Assembly (NCBI RefSeq): GCF_000223905.1
Contig: NC_015948.1
Span: 186,001-250,000, forward strand
Origin: Haloarcula hispanica ATCC 33960
GTDB taxonomy: Archaea > Halobacteriota > Halobacteria > Halobacteriales > Haloarculaceae
Direction: 5' to 3'
DNA: 64,000 nt
Part shown: positions 1-9,447 of the stretch, piece by piece
Numbering within the stretch: the first letter of the stretch is position 1
Layout: every line of letters begins with the position of its first letter
Position numbers and translations under genes: made by a program
Notes under the pieces: model-generated
Told to the model about the DNA's origin: nothing
What the model saw: only the letters and a program-made list of their open reading frames with translations
Database searches by the model: none

Positions 1-1730
1 AGATTCCGGTCTACGTCGCGGACTACGTGCTGACCGATGTGGGGACGGGCGCGCTGTACGCCGTGCCGGCCCACGACGAGCGCGACCACGAGTTCGCTGA
101 GGCCCACGACATCGACATCGTACAGGTCGTCGAACCCACCGAGGACGCCGACGCCGACCCCGAGGACATCGACGTGCAAGAGGCAGCGTATCCCGAAGAC
201 GGCCTGTTGGTCAACAGCGGCGAGTTCGACGGGCTCAGTAGTAACGAAGCCCGCGACCGCTTCGTTGAGGAGTTCGACGGCGAGCACCGCACGGAGTACA
301 ACCTCCGCGACTGGGGTATCTCCCGTCAGCGCTACTGGGGCACCCCGATTCCGATGATTCACTGCGACGACTGCGGCTACGTCGAGGTCCCCGATGAGGA
401 CCTCCCTGTCGAACTGCCGGAGTTCGTCCACACCACCGGGAATCCGCTGGACGCCGCCGAGGAGTGGAAACACGTCGACTGCCCCGACTGCGGGGCCGAC
501 GCGGTGCGGGAGACGGACACGATGGACACCTTCGTCGACTCTTCGTGGTACTTCCTGCGATACACTTCGCCGGAGATGGCGGATGCCCCCTTCGACGCCG
601 AGCGGGCCAGCGACTGGATGCCGGTCGACCAGTACGTCGGCGGTATCGAACACGCCGTGATGCACCTGCTGTACGCCCGCTTCTTCACGAAGGTGCTGGA
701 CGACCTCGACATGGTCGACGGCGTCCGCGAACCCTTCACCAACCTCACGAACCAGGGGATGGTGCTGGGCGAGGACGGCAACAAGATGTCGAAGAGCCTG
801 GATAACGGCGTCTCACCCCAGCGCATCATCGAGGAGTACGGCGCGGACACGGCCCGGCTGTTCATCATGGAGGCCGCCCAGCCAGAGAAGGAGTTCGCCT
901 GGAGTCCTGAGGGTGTCCAATCTGCTCATAGCTTCCTCCAGAACGTGTACACGCTGGTTTCGGAATACGCCAACGGCGAGGCGGAGACAGCCACAGACTT
1001 GGCGAACGGTGACGACATCGCGGACTACGTCGCCCGCGAAATCGACGCCACCGCGGCGAACGCGACGGTCGAGTTCGAGGACTTCCGCTTCAACCACGCG
1101 CTCCAGGCCGTGCGGGAACTGGTGTCGCTGCTGCGCCGCTATCAGGAAGCGACCACCCCCGACGCCGACACCTTCGAGCGCGGGCTGGCGACGGCGGCGA
1201 AACTGCTCGCCCCGGTCGCGCCCCACGCCGCCGAGGAGATGTGGGCCGAACTGGGCCACGACGACCTCATCGCAGAGGCCGAGTGGCCGGCTGCTGAAGC
1301 CCCCGAAGACTACGAGATGGAGCGCCGGCTGGTCGAGAACACCCGCGAGGACATCCGCGATATCGTCGACACGGTCGGCATCGAGGACCCACAGACCATC
1401 ACGCTCGCGGTCGCGCCGGAGTGGAAGCACCGCGTGCTGGACCTCGCTCGGAACGCCGACGGCAACGTCGTCGGCACCGTCATGCAGGACGAGGACCTGC
1501 GCGAGCAGGGCGAGGCGGCCGCGGACTTCGCCAAGGAACTGGCCGGCCGCGCGCAGTCGCTGGACGAGCAACTGCCACCCGAGCGCGAACAGGCGGCGCT
1601 CGAACGTGCCGCGTGGCTCGTCGAACGAGAGTTCGGCGCTGACGTGGTCGTGCAGGGACCAGCGGAAGCGGACCCCGACCTCGTCGGCAAAGCCGGTCCC
1701 GGTCGCCCGGCCATCGACATCGACGAGTAG
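1..1730 (+). CDS. leuS: Leucyl-tRNA synthetase, C-terminal part (5' end outside window)
   Basis: Class I synthetase charging tRNA-Leu. The open frame enters at base 3 without a start, so the N-terminal part (including HIGH) lies upstream. Visible are the end of the CP1 editing domain (GTGALYAVPAHDERD), the catalytic-core motif DWGISRQRYWG, and the KMSKS loop (NKMSKSLDNG, near base 780), then the anticodon-binding helical domain and a C-terminal tail ending in IDIDE. These motifs are of the bacterial LeuRS type rather than the archaeal/eukaryotic one. Haloarchaea are known to carry bacterial-type LeuRS with archaeal-like tRNA recognition, so this reflects an old transfer rather than a recent one. 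It is the only gene here on its strand before 3.7 kb. Confidence 0.97.
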   Translation, partial: IPVYVADYVLTDVGTGALYAVPAHDERDHEFAEAHDIDIVQVVEPTEDADADPEDIDVQEAAYPEDGLLVNSGEFDGLSSNEARDRFVEEFDGEHRTEYNLRDWGISRQRYWGTPIPMIHCDDCGYVEVPDEDLPVELPEFVHTTGNPLDAAEEWKHVDCPDCGADAVRETDTMDTFVDSSWYFLRYTSPEMADAPFDAERASDWMPVDQYVGGIEHAVMHLLYARFFTKVLDDLDMVDGVREPFTNLTNQGMVLGEDGNKMSKSLDNGVSPQRIIEEYGADTARLFIMEAAQPEKEFAWSPEGVQSAHSFLQNVYTLVSEYANGEAETATDLANGDDIADYVAREIDATAANATVEFEDFRFNHALQAVRELVSLLRRYQEATTPDADTFERGLATAAKLLAPVAPHAAEEMWAELGHDDLIAEAEWPAAEAPEDYEMERRLVENTREDIRDIVDTVGIEDPQTITLAVAPEWKHRVLDLARNADGNVVGTVMQDEDLREQGEAAADFAKELAGRAQSLDEQLPPEREQAALERAAWLVEREFGADVVVQGPAEADPDLVGKAGPGRPAIDIDE

Positions 1731-1759
1731 CCCGTCGGCGTGCTATCGCTTTCTGAGCC

Positions 1760-2212
1760 CTACTCGGCCCTGACCAGGCCGGTGTCAATGAGGTCCTCGA
1801 AGACGCTCGCCGCGTGGCCGTCGGGGCCGACCCGCTCGTAGACGGCGACGACGCGTTCCTTCGCGATGACGTACGTCGTCCGCTGGCACCGCCCGTCGAC
1901 CAGCGGCACGTCGAACGCTTCACACAGCCGTCCCTCGGGGTCGGCTAGCAGATCGAAACTGATGTGGTTCTTTTCCGCAAAGTCACGGTGACTCTCCACG
2001 CCGTCGGTCGAGACGCCGTACACTGAAACGCCGGCGTCCTCGAACCGGTTTGCGTGCTCCTCGAACTGCTCCGCCTCCGTCGTACACCCCGGCGTGTCGT
2101 CCGCCGGATAGAAGTACAGCACTGTCGGCTGCTCGAAGCTGGGCTGGACCGGGTTTCCGTGCTGGTTCGTCGCCCTGATCGTCGGCACGTCCGTGCCGGG
2201 TTCGAGTACCAT
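1760..2212 (-). CDS. Thioredoxin-dependent peroxiredoxin, Bcp/PrxQ type
   Basis: 150 aa, the usual Bcp/PrxQ length. It reduces hydrogen peroxide and organic hydroperoxides using a peroxidatic cysteine recharged by thioredoxin. The active-site motif YPADDTPGCTTEA places the peroxidatic Cys near residue 43. Further cysteines near 97 (GRLCEAF) and 108 (GRCQRTTYV) could be resolving residues; the typical second Cys five residues after the first is absent. It lies only 2 bp downstream of the Hsp20 stop on the same strand, so the two stress genes are probably co-transcribed. It converges on leuS with a 29-bp gap. Confidence 0.93.
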   Translation of the reverse strand: MVLEPGTDVPTIRATNQHGNPVQPSFEQPTVLYFYPADDTPGCTTEAEQFEEHANRFEDAGVSVYGVSTDGVESHRDFAEKNHISFDLLADPEGRLCEAFDVPLVDGRCQRTTYVIAKERVVAVYERVGPDGHAASVFEDLIDTGLVRAE

Positions 2213-2214
2213 CG

Positions 2215-2622
2215 TCAGTTTACGGGGATATCCGTCCCGTTATCGTCCTCGCTGTGTCCGACCTTCGCCAGCCGAACGGTGAGGACGCCGTCGTCGTAGC
2301 TCGCGGTGGTCTCATCGTCGTCGACGGCTTCGGGGAGGGGAACGGACCGACTCATCGACTGCTGGCGGCGCTCGCGCTGGACATACTGGCCGTCAGTCGA
2401 TTCCCGCTCCTGGCTCGACGTGGCGCTGATGGTGAGCTTGCGGTCCTCGACGAGCTGGACATCGATGTCCTCGCTCTCGTAGCCGGGGAGGTCCGCGTGG
2501 ACGACGAAAGCGTCGCCCTCGTCGACGACATCCACTGGAATAGCGCCCATGTCGACGCCGAATTGCTCTCCCAGCATATCGAACGCGCGCTCGATCTCGC
2601 TGAACGGATCGCGGTCAGACAT
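2215..2622 (-). CDS. Hsp20/alpha-crystallin family small heat-shock protein
   Basis: 135 aa starting MSDRDPFSEIERAFDML. It is a cytoplasmic ATP-independent holdase that binds unfolding proteins. The alpha-crystallin domain is recognised by VVDEGDAFVVHADLPGYESED, the strand RKLTISA, and the signature-like segment YDDGVLTVRLAK. The C-terminus ends TDIPVN, which supplies the I-x-V anchor used for oligomer assembly. The open frame extends further 5', but the extension is Arg/Pro/Ser-rich and antisense to pheA, so the ATG at 2622 is chosen. Same-strand neighbour of the peroxiredoxin. Confidence 0.94.
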   Translation of the reverse strand: MSDRDPFSEIERAFDMLGEQFGVDMGAIPVDVVDEGDAFVVHADLPGYESEDIDVQLVEDRKLTISATSSQERESTDGQYVQRERRQQSMSRSVPLPEAVDDDETTASYDDGVLTVRLAKVGHSEDDNGTDIPVN

Positions 2623-2683
2623 ACACGGGGGTACACGGGCCCGGGACTTAACGCTTGAACGGGGCCGGCGGTGTCCCGCTGAC

Positions 2684-3499
2684 TCAGTTGACGACCGTCT
2701 GCGAGTCGTACGACCCCAGCCGGCGGACCCAGCCCTTCTCGGCGATGTCTTCGATGTCGGCGAGGGCGTCCTGCGTGCGCTGCTCGTAGAGGCCGGCCGA
2801 GATGTCGATGTGGAAGACGTAGTCGCCCAGGCGCTCGCCGCTGGGCCGGGACTCGACGCGGGTGAGGTTGATGTCGCGGTCGGCGAAGGGCTCCAGCAGT
2901 TCCAGTAGCAGGCCGGGGTAGTCGACGTCGGGGTAGACGATGAAGGAGGTCTTGCCGCCGGCCTCGCTGCGCTCGCTCTTCGGGGCGACGACAACGAAGC
3001 GGGTGGCGTTCGAGGACCGGTCCTGGATGTCCTCGGCGAGCACCTTCAGTTCGGTCCCGTTGGTCGCGTTCTCGGGGTGGCCGATAGCGGCGATGTCCGG
3101 GTCGCCGCGGGCGCGTTCGACGCCGCGGGCCGTCGACGCGACGGCCTCGACGTTGACGCCGGGGTAGTGCTCGTCGAGCCAGCCGCGACACTGGGCCAGC
3201 GCCTGGGCGTGGCTGGCCACCAGCGAGAACGACTCGTCCTGTGCGAGCAGCGCGTGGCGGATCGGCGTGATAATCTCCTCGACGACGGCAACGTCGTACT
3301 CCGCGAAGGCGTCGAGCGATTCGGTGACGGAGCCTTCGATACTGTTCTCGACGGGGACGACGCCGCGCTCGGCCTCGCCGCTGGCGACGGCTTCGACGAT
3401 GGCGGTCACCGACTCGGAGAAGGATATCTCGTCGTCGGTGACTGCCTGTGCGGCGCGGTGGGAGTAGGTCCCCTCGGGACCCAGGGTAACAGTGGTCAT
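2684..3499 (-). CDS. pheA: Prephenate dehydratase
   Basis: 271 aa monofunctional PheA converting prephenate to phenylpyruvate, the committed step to phenylalanine. The N-terminal periplasmic-binding-like catalytic domain starts VTLGPEGTYSHRAA; the motif SSNATRFVVV carries the conserved Thr-Arg-Phe, and GVVPVENSIEGSV is also typical. The C-terminal ACT domain contains LTRVESRPSGERLGDYVFHID, in which ESRP is the phenylalanine-binding motif for feedback inhibition. It has its own promoter (see 3521-3531) giving a near-leaderless mRNA. No chorismate mutase domain is fused. Confidence 0.96.
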   Translation of the reverse strand: MTTVTLGPEGTYSHRAAQAVTDDEISFSESVTAIVEAVASGEAERGVVPVENSIEGSVTESLDAFAEYDVAVVEEIITPIRHALLAQDESFSLVASHAQALAQCRGWLDEHYPGVNVEAVASTARGVERARGDPDIAAIGHPENATNGTELKVLAEDIQDRSSNATRFVVVAPKSERSEAGGKTSFIVYPDVDYPGLLLELLEPFADRDINLTRVESRPSGERLGDYVFHIDISAGLYEQRTQDALADIEDIAEKGWVRRLGSYDSQTVVN

Positions 3500-3520
3500 A
3501 CCCGGGGTACAGCGGTGGGA

Positions 3521-3531
3521 ACCAAAAGAAC
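3521..3531 (-). promoter_or_regulatory. TATA box of pheA
   Basis: On the minus strand the sequence TTCTTTTGGT lies about 23-31 nt upstream of the pheA ATG (3499). That spacing predicts a leaderless or nearly leaderless transcript, the common arrangement in haloarchaea. There is no room for a leader peptide here, unlike pheS. Confidence 0.5.
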
Positions 3532-3723
3532 CGTGGTCATCGGCAAGCGCTGTGCCGGGGCGGTCGCGGTATCCGTCTGACGCTGTCTCGGTGGCGTCAG
3601 CCGCCGTTCAGGACAACCGTGCCAGGTCCTCGTCAGTGCCGTGCCAGACAGGCACCCGTCCGACTGCTTGCGAATCTACAGCGGGTGTACTTTTTTCAGC
3701 AAGCGTGAGCGAATAGCGACTGT

Positions 3724-4056
3724 ATGTCAGCATCACCGCAAGTGACTGACGCAACCGCGTTCGAAGACGGATCGCTCGGCCTGCAGGTCGTCCTGTTTGT
3801 CGTGACTGGAACGCTCTATGGCCTGTACTGGCTGTACAAGACCGCCAAGCAACTCGATGCAGGGACAGACCAGAACCTGACTCCTATCTTGGCAGTCATT
3901 CCTCTCGTAAACATCATCGGGATCTGGCAGATCTCAAACGCGGCGGAAGCCGTCACCGACCAGAGTGGTGTGGTCCTGTTCCTGCTGTTCGTCGTCTTCG
4001 GTCCCATTTCGTGGTTCTTGATACAGTCAGGTATCAACGACGTTGCGACTAACTGA
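3724..4056 (+). CDS. Small integral membrane protein, DUF4234-like
   Basis: 110 aa with about three hydrophobic segments: VVLFVVTGTLYGLYWLY, LTPILAVIPLVNIIGIWQI, and VVLFLLFVVFGPISWFLI. The Tyr-Trp-rich first helix followed by a short polar K-T-A-K-Q-L loop resembles DUF4234 proteins, which often occur as short membrane proteins of unknown function. The run of T residues about 30 nt upstream of the ATG is the likely TATA region. Convergent with the next gene. No function can be assigned. Confidence 0.75.
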   Translation: MSASPQVTDATAFEDGSLGLQVVLFVVTGTLYGLYWLYKTAKQLDAGTDQNLTPILAVIPLVNIIGIWQISNAAEAVTDQSGVVLFLLFVVFGPISWFLIQSGINDVATN

Positions 4057-4121
4057 CGGCGTCCTCGACTTTTCACGGACGTGGAATTTCGCCACTGCTG
4101 TATCGCTACCGGTGACACTCC

Positions 4122-4751
4122 TCACTCGTTGCTACGGTGGAACAGCGCGAGGTGAACGAGAAGGTATCGCGAGGCGTAAAAAACCGTCACGCTGGCGACG
4201 AAGGCGAGCAGCGAGACCGTTGCAACCGACAGGCCGAACCCGGAGTCGACGAACGGGTTTCGACCCGTGAACGCGACGTATGCGGACACTGCGTCACCGC
4301 CGCCAAGCCCCACAGCGAACAGGCAAAGCGAGAGCACGATTGCCAGTCCGCCGGTCCCGAGGCCGACGTAGCGCGCGAAGTCCTCGGCGTTGAGCGCCGC
4401 GTGCGCCTGTCGCTCAGTCAGCGGGGCAAGCCGGACTCGGTAGAGGACTGACCCGACGAGCAACGTCGCACCGAACAACTGCAAGAACCCGCCGAACAGC
4501 CCGAGCAACAGCACCTTCGGCGAGGCGACGGCGGGGTCAACTGCCGGGAGAAACGCCGCGGTGCTGTCCGGATACAGACCGTAGATCGGTAGTAACAGTG
4601 CCAGCGCACCAAGCAGGGCGCTCTGGAGTGCGAGCGTTCGCGGGACGGTCTGTCTGAGATACGAGTGGCGTTCATAACGGAGTCGCTCGTACGTCGACCC
4701 CGAAATGATCGCCTGGGCGATGGTATCGTCGGGCTCTGAGTCAGTAGACAT
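4122..4751 (-). CDS. Hypothetical four-helix membrane protein
   Basis: 209 aa. An acidic N-terminus with the segment YERLRYERHSYLR precedes four hydrophobic segments at roughly residues 40-62, 80-105, 128-150 and 175-200. The C-terminus is cytoplasmic-like (FHRSNE). I do not recognise a family beyond haloarchaeal conserved membrane proteins. It stands alone, convergent with the DUF4234-like gene and separated by about 140 bp from lpdA. Confidence 0.75.
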   Translation of the reverse strand: MSTDSEPDDTIAQAIISGSTYERLRYERHSYLRQTVPRTLALQSALLGALALLLPIYGLYPDSTAAFLPAVDPAVASPKVLLLGLFGGFLQLFGATLLVGSVLYRVRLAPLTERQAHAALNAEDFARYVGLGTGGLAIVLSLCLFAVGLGGGDAVSAYVAFTGRNPFVDSGFGLSVATVSLLAFVASVTVFYASRYLLVHLALFHRSNE

Positions 4752-4892
4752 ATCTTACCGGTTCCTAGTCACCGACAGTTTACTCAATCCACAATATAAC
4801 CCTTTTGCACGGCGCAAGATTCTGTCTCTCTGTCAGTAAACACCCACAGAGTTGTGTTTGACTGGGCCTTCGTGAACCAGCCCCACACGTTC

Positions 4893-6311
4893 TCAGCGCG
4901 TGTGAACGGCTTCGCCGCGTGCCGCCGCGGCCGCCTCGTGGACCGCTTCGGAGAGCGTCGGGTGCGTGTGGATCGTCCCGGCGATGTCTTCAAGCCGCGC
5001 GCCCATCTCGATACCCAGCCCGAGTTCGGCGATAAGCTCCGACGCTTCCGGGCCGACGATCTGTGCTCCGAGCAGGAACTCCTCGTCAGCATCAGCGACG
5101 ACGCGAACGAAGCCCTCCTTCTCGTTGACCGTGAGCGCGCGGCCGTTGGCCCGTACCGGCATCTGCCCAGTGACCGGGTCGAAGCCCGCCGCCTCGGCCT
5201 CGCTCTCAGTCATCCCGACGGTGGCGATTTCGGGGTCGGTGAACACTGCGGCGGGAATCGCCTGATGGTCGAACGCGGCGGGTTCGCCGGCGGCGGCTCT
5301 CGCAGCGACCTCGCCTTCGGCCATCGCCTTGTGGGCAAGCATCGGCTCGCCGGCCACGTCGCCGACTGCGAACACCGACTCGTACGCCGTCCGGCACTGG
5401 TCGTCGGTCGGGATGACGCCGTTCTCGTCCGTCTGGAGGTCGATGTTCTCCAGCGCGAGCGTGTCCGTGACCGGTTCGCGCCCGACCGCGACAAGACATT
5501 TCTCGGCGTTATACTCGGTGACCGCGTCGTCTTCGTCGACGGTCTGGACGCGAATGCCCTCCTCTGTCTCGTCCCAGTCGTCGGCCGCCTCGCCGAAGTT
5601 GAAATCGATACCCAGGTCCTCGGCGCGGTCGCGGACGACCGCCGCGACGTCGTCCTCGTAGCCGGGCAACACGTCGCCGAGCATCTCGACGACCGTGACC
5701 TCCGCGCCCAGTTTCGCGAACACCGTCGAGAGCTCCATGCCGATGTAGCCCGCGCCGACGACGAGCAGCTTCTCGGGGACCGATTCGAGCGCGAGCGCGT
5801 CCTTCGAAGAGAGGATGTGCCCGCCGTCGAACTCGAAGCCGGGGACCGCCATCGGTCGGCTCCCTGTCGCAACGATGGCGTGTTCGAACGACAGCGACTC
5901 CGAGCCTTGCCCATCGCCGCCGTGGGCGACCCGGACCGTCCCGTCGTCGATGAACTCGGCGGTCCCCTCCACCAGATTGACGCCGGCGCTCTCACACAGC
6001 GACTCGACGCCCCGTGTCAGCCGTGTGACGACGCCGTCTTTCCACTCTGTCATCCCGGCCATGTCGACGGCCGGGTCCGCGAACACACCCATCGATTCGG
6101 CCTGCCGGGCGTCGTGGGCGACGTCCGAGGCCGAGATGAGCGCTTTCGAGGGGATACAGCCGTGGTTCAGGCAGGTCCCGCCGTAGGCGTCCCGCTCGAC
6201 GAGCGTCGTGTCCAGTCCCAGTTGCGCGCCCCGGATCGCGGCGACGTAGCCGCCCGGACCGCCGCCGATAACAAGCAGTTCGGTTCCCGTAGTGACATCT
6301 CCGACGACCAT
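4893..6311 (-). CDS. lpdA: Dihydrolipoamide dehydrogenase (E3)
   Basis: 472 aa flavoprotein reoxidising dihydrolipoamide with NAD+. The FAD fold starts LLVIGGGPGGYVAAIRGAQLG, the redox disulfide is in GGTCLNHGCIPSKAL, the NAD-binding glycine motif is LLVVGAGYIGMELS, and the second FAD motif is SVFAVGDVAGEPMLAHKA. The C-terminal His-Glu dyad is in HTHPTLSEAV. It closes the 2-oxoacid dehydrogenase operon, 39 bp downstream of a small membrane-protein gene. It may also serve other lipoyl enzymes such as glycine cleavage. Confidence 0.97.
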   Translation of the reverse strand: MVVGDVTTGTELLVIGGGPGGYVAAIRGAQLGLDTTLVERDAYGGTCLNHGCIPSKALISASDVAHDARQAESMGVFADPAVDMAGMTEWKDGVVTRLTRGVESLCESAGVNLVEGTAEFIDDGTVRVAHGGDGQGSESLSFEHAIVATGSRPMAVPGFEFDGGHILSSKDALALESVPEKLLVVGAGYIGMELSTVFAKLGAEVTVVEMLGDVLPGYEDDVAAVVRDRAEDLGIDFNFGEAADDWDETEEGIRVQTVDEDDAVTEYNAEKCLVAVGREPVTDTLALENIDLQTDENGVIPTDDQCRTAYESVFAVGDVAGEPMLAHKAMAEGEVAARAAAGEPAAFDHQAIPAAVFTDPEIATVGMTESEAEAAGFDPVTGQMPVRANGRALTVNEKEGFVRVVADADEEFLLGAQIVGPEASELIAELGLGIEMGARLEDIAGTIHTHPTLSEAVHEAAAAARGEAVHTR

Positions 6312-6350
6312 ACCGGTGCCTCGTCCGGGTCCGTGAAAAGCTATCGCCCT

Positions 6351-6749
6351 TCACCTCGCTGTCGTGTCTCGCGTGCGCCGGCGATACAGATAATAGCCGA
6401 CGACCGGTACCGACACCGCAAACGCCGCGAGCAGTGTCGATCCCACCCCGTGGACGATGCCGGCGAGGGCATACAGCGGTGTCGGGGACCAGTCGCCGTC
6501 GGTCCGCCGGAGCTGTCGACTGTCGAGAAAGAGGCCGACCGTGAGAAGCAGGCTGAACAGCACACTCGCCCAACTGGCGAGGACGGTCAGAGCAAACGCG
6601 CCGAGGAACGTTCCGAGACTCGCTTCACCGGCCGACCCTGACGATATGAACAGGTCCATCGACAGCCGGGAGAGGGCCATACACCCCGGCGGCAAGACGA
6701 ACAGCGCGGCTAATCCGTACCAGACCCATGTGTCTCTCGTGGAGGGCAT
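6351..6749 (-). CDS. Hypothetical membrane protein inside the dehydrogenase operon
   Basis: 132 aa from ATG at 6749 (a GTG at 6752 immediately precedes it). Three hydrophobic segments are visible: WVWYGLAALFVLPPGCMAL, LGTFLGAFALTVLASWASVLFSLLLTVGLF, and a C-terminal segment covering LYALAGIVHGVGSTLLAAFAV and VPVVGYYLYRR. It sits between E2 and E3 genes on the same strand with gaps of 55 and 39 bp. No family is recognised. Its position could be chance or could point to membrane association of the complex; nothing in the sequence decides that. Confidence 0.7.
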   Translation of the reverse strand: MPSTRDTWVWYGLAALFVLPPGCMALSRLSMDLFISSGSAGEASLGTFLGAFALTVLASWASVLFSLLLTVGLFLDSRQLRRTDGDWSPTPLYALAGIVHGVGSTLLAAFAVSVPVVGYYLYRRRTRDTTAR

Positions 6750-6804
6750 CACCAGCCCTGTCGTTCCAGTGACCCGTTTCGGTTTCGATTGCGAACCCGA
6801 GTGG

Positions 6805-8445
6805 CTACTCTAACAGGAGTCGCGTCGGGTCCGTCAGGTACTCCTTGAGCGTGTTGACGAAGCGTGCGGCGTCTGCCCCGTCGATGACGCGGTGGTCGAT
6901 TGCTAGCGAGAGCGGGAGCGTGGGTTTTGCGACGACCTCGCCGTCTTCGGCCACCGGCCGCTCCTTCAGCGCCCCGATCCCGAGAATCGCCGTCTCTGGG
7001 ACGTTGATTATCGGGCTGGCGTACTCGCCGCCGATGGCCCCGAAGTTCGTGACGGTGAACGTCCCGCCCTGCATCTCCGACCGCTCGATGTCACGCTCTC
7101 GGGCCCGCCCGACGAGGTCGTTGATCTCGTCTGCGAGTTCGACCAGGCACTTCCCGTCCACGTCGTCGACGACCGGCACGACCAGTCCGTGGTCGGTCGC
7201 TGCCGCCACGCCGATGTTGTGGACGTCCCTGTAGACGATTTCCTCGTTTTCGGTGTCAAGCGCGGTGTTGAGCACCGGGTGCTGGTCCAGCGCCGCGGCG
7301 ACGCATTTCACCACGAAGGGCGTGTACGTCAGCGTGACGTCGCGCTCCTCGGCGAGCGGTTGTAGTCGCTCGTGTGCCTCGACGAGGCCGGACACGTCGA
7401 CCTGGTCGTGGTGGGTCGCGTGGGGCACCTCTCGCCGGGACCGAGCCATCTGTTCGCCGATGGACCGACGGACGCCACGGTACGGTTCGCGGCGCTCGCC
7501 GTCGCCTGTCTCGACGGCTGTCGTTTCGGCCCCAGCGCCGCCCGCCTCGGCTGCCGTTCCCGCCGCACCACCTTCGGCGCTGACGGCTTCGGCATCAGCC
7601 GCCTGCGCGGCCTGTTGTGCCTCCGCGTACGTCCGAACGGCCGACTCGTCGACGTAGGGCTGGCCGTCCCGGGTCTGGTCGGTCGGGACGGCGTCGATGT
7701 TCACGTCGAGTTCGCGGGCGGCCTTTCTGGTTGCCGGCGTCGCCAGCGTCTGGTCGCGATTGGCGGCCGCCTGTCCGTCACCGGAGACACTTCTGACGGC
7801 TGACTTGACAGCATTCCCGTCGTCTGTGTCCGCATCGTCGACCTGCGAAACTGCTGTGGTCGGGCCGTCCCCGTCGTCGGACGCCTCCGAAACGACCGAC
7901 GTGGGGCCGTCGTCACTGTCAGCCGTCTCATCGGCTGACGCCGTGGCCGCCTCGACGTCCCCCTCGGTGACGCGACCGCCCGGCCCGCTCCCGTCGACGG
8001 CCGCGATGTCGACCCCCTTCTCACGGGCGAGTCGGCGAACGCTCGGCGAGGCGAACACGCGGCCGTCGGCCGTGCTTGCGTCCGACTGGTCCGACGCATC
8101 GGCCGCTGTGGCTTCGCTCGCAGTGTCGTCGGCTACTGCCTCTGTGGTAGCTTCTGCCGATTCGGCGTCGGCCGCACTGCCAGCCGCCGCGTCGGCCGCT
8201 TCGGCATCGCCCGCCTCGTCGATAGTGATGAGCACCTCGCCGGTCTGTACCATCTCGCCGACTTCGGCGTGCAGTTCCTGCACGACGCCGTCGACCGGCG
8301 ACGGCACGTCGACGGCGGCCTTGTCGGTTTCTACCTCCGCGAGGACCTGATCCTCGGTGACGGCGTCGCCCGGCGAGACGTGCCAGGTCAGCACCTCACC
8401 CTCTGCGACCCCTTCACCGAGGTCCGGGAGATTGAACTCGAACAT
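6805..8445 (-). CDS. pdhC: Dihydrolipoamide acyltransferase (E2) of 2-oxoacid dehydrogenase complex
   Basis: 546 aa. An N-terminal lipoyl domain (about 1-76) has the lipoylated lysine at about 42 in VETDKAAVDV. An acidic Ala-rich linker leads to a peripheral-subunit-binding domain near 130-167 (FASPSVRRLAREKGVDI). A second segment of the same type appears near 234-275 (LATPATRKAARELDVNI). The catalytic domain runs from about 320, with the CoA-acyltransferase motif DHRVIDG near the C-terminus. Two subunit-binding-like domains in one chain is unusual. The true substrate (pyruvate or branched-chain oxoacids) cannot be read from sequence. Its start is 3 bp after the E1 beta stop. Confidence 0.95.
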   Translation of the reverse strand: MFEFNLPDLGEGVAEGEVLTWHVSPGDAVTEDQVLAEVETDKAAVDVPSPVDGVVQELHAEVGEMVQTGEVLITIDEAGDAEAADAAAGSAADAESAEATTEAVADDTASEATAADASDQSDASTADGRVFASPSVRRLAREKGVDIAAVDGSGPGGRVTEGDVEAATASADETADSDDGPTSVVSEASDDGDGPTTAVSQVDDADTDDGNAVKSAVRSVSGDGQAAANRDQTLATPATRKAARELDVNIDAVPTDQTRDGQPYVDESAVRTYAEAQQAAQAADAEAVSAEGGAAGTAAEAGGAGAETTAVETGDGERREPYRGVRRSIGEQMARSRREVPHATHHDQVDVSGLVEAHERLQPLAEERDVTLTYTPFVVKCVAAALDQHPVLNTALDTENEEIVYRDVHNIGVAAATDHGLVVPVVDDVDGKCLVELADEINDLVGRARERDIERSEMQGGTFTVTNFGAIGGEYASPIINVPETAILGIGALKERPVAEDGEVVAKPTLPLSLAIDHRVIDGADAARFVNTLKEYLTDPTRLLLE

Positions 8446-8448
8446 GCG

Positions 8449-9447
8449 TCAGAACTCCACTGCCTCTCTGATACCGTCTTTGATGCGGGCGGGTTCGGGG
8501 AGGTAGTAGTCCTCTAAGGCGTACAGCGGGTAGGGCACGTCGAAGCCGGTCACCCGCGTAACGGGGGCCTCCTGATACAGCAGGACTTCCTCCTGAATGG
8601 TGGCGATAATCTCGCCGGCCAGCCCACCGGTCTTGGGGGCTTCGTGGACGACAGTCGCTCGCCCGGTCTTCTTGAACGACTCGACGATGGCGTCAGTGTC
8701 CATCGGCGACAGCGTTCGCAGGTCGATCACCTCTGCGTCGATGCCCTCCTCGGCCAGTTCCTCGGCGGCTTCGACCGTCGGCCGGGTCATCGCGCCCCAG
8801 GTGAACACGGACACGTCGCTCCCCTCACGACGGACCTTCGCCTCGCCCAGTTCGACCGTGTAGGGGTCGTCGGGGACCTCCTCGCGGAACGACCGGTAGA
8901 TGAGCTTCGGTTCGAGGAAGATGACGGGGTCCGGGTCCCGGATGGCCGCCGTCAGTAGCCCCTTCGTCTCCTTCGGCGTCGACGGGACGACGACTTTCAG
9001 CCCCGCCTCGTGGACGTAGAACGCCTCCTTGGATTCGGAGTGGTGTTCCGGCGCGCGGATGCCGCCGCCGTAGGGCGCGCGAACGGTGAGCGGGCAATTG
9101 TATCGGCCGCGGCTCCTGTTCCGAAGTCGGGCGGCGTGACTGACAATCTGGTCGAACGCGGGGTACATGAACCCGGAAAACTGCATCTCCGGCACCGGCC
9201 GGAGCCCGTAGGCGGCCATGCCGATAGCCGTCCCGACGATGCCGGCCTCCGCGAGCGGTGTGTCGATGACCCGGTCGTCACCGAACTCCTCGTGGAGCCC
9301 CTGTGTCGCTCGGAAGACGCCGCCGTTCTTCCCGACGTCTTCCCCCATCACGACCACGTCTTCGTTCCGTTCCATCTCGCCGTAGAGGCCGTCACGGACG
9401 GCCTGTACGAGCGTCAAACTCTGTGTGTCTGCGTTCTGTGTACTCAT
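8449..9447 (-). CDS. pdhB: 2-oxoacid dehydrogenase E1 component, beta subunit
   Basis: 332 aa transketolase-like subunit that with E1 alpha decarboxylates 2-oxoacids using thiamine diphosphate. Recognised by [21 protein letters not shown], the phosphate-site region [18 protein letters not shown], the His-containing [16 protein letters not shown], and the C-terminal [22 protein letters not shown]. Its ATG overlaps the E1 alpha stop by 4 bp (ATGA), indicating translational coupling and a 1:1 supply of the heterotetramer. Confidence 0.96.
   Translation of the reverse strand: MSTQNADTQSLTLVQAVRDGLYGEMERNEDVVVMGEDVGKNGGVFRATQGLHEEFGDDRVIDTPLAEAGIVGTAIGMAAYGLRPVPEMQFSGFMYPAFDQIVSHAARLRNRSRGRYNCPLTVRAPYGGGIRAPEHHSESKEAFYVHEAGLKVVVPSTPKETKGLLTAAIRDPDPVIFLEPKLIYRSFREEVPDDPYTVELGEAKVRREGSDVSVFTWGAMTRPTVEAAEELAEEGIDAEVIDLRTLSPMDTDAIVESFKKTGRATVVHEAPKTGGLAGEIIATIQEEVLLYQEAPVTRVTGFDVPYPLYALEDYYLPEPARIKDGIREAVEF

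Noticed and set aside
4854-6641. Long plus-strand open frame of 595 codons opposite lpdA
   Set aside because: Arg/Asp/Val-rich antisense shadow caused by high GC; lpdA on the other strand is unmistakable.
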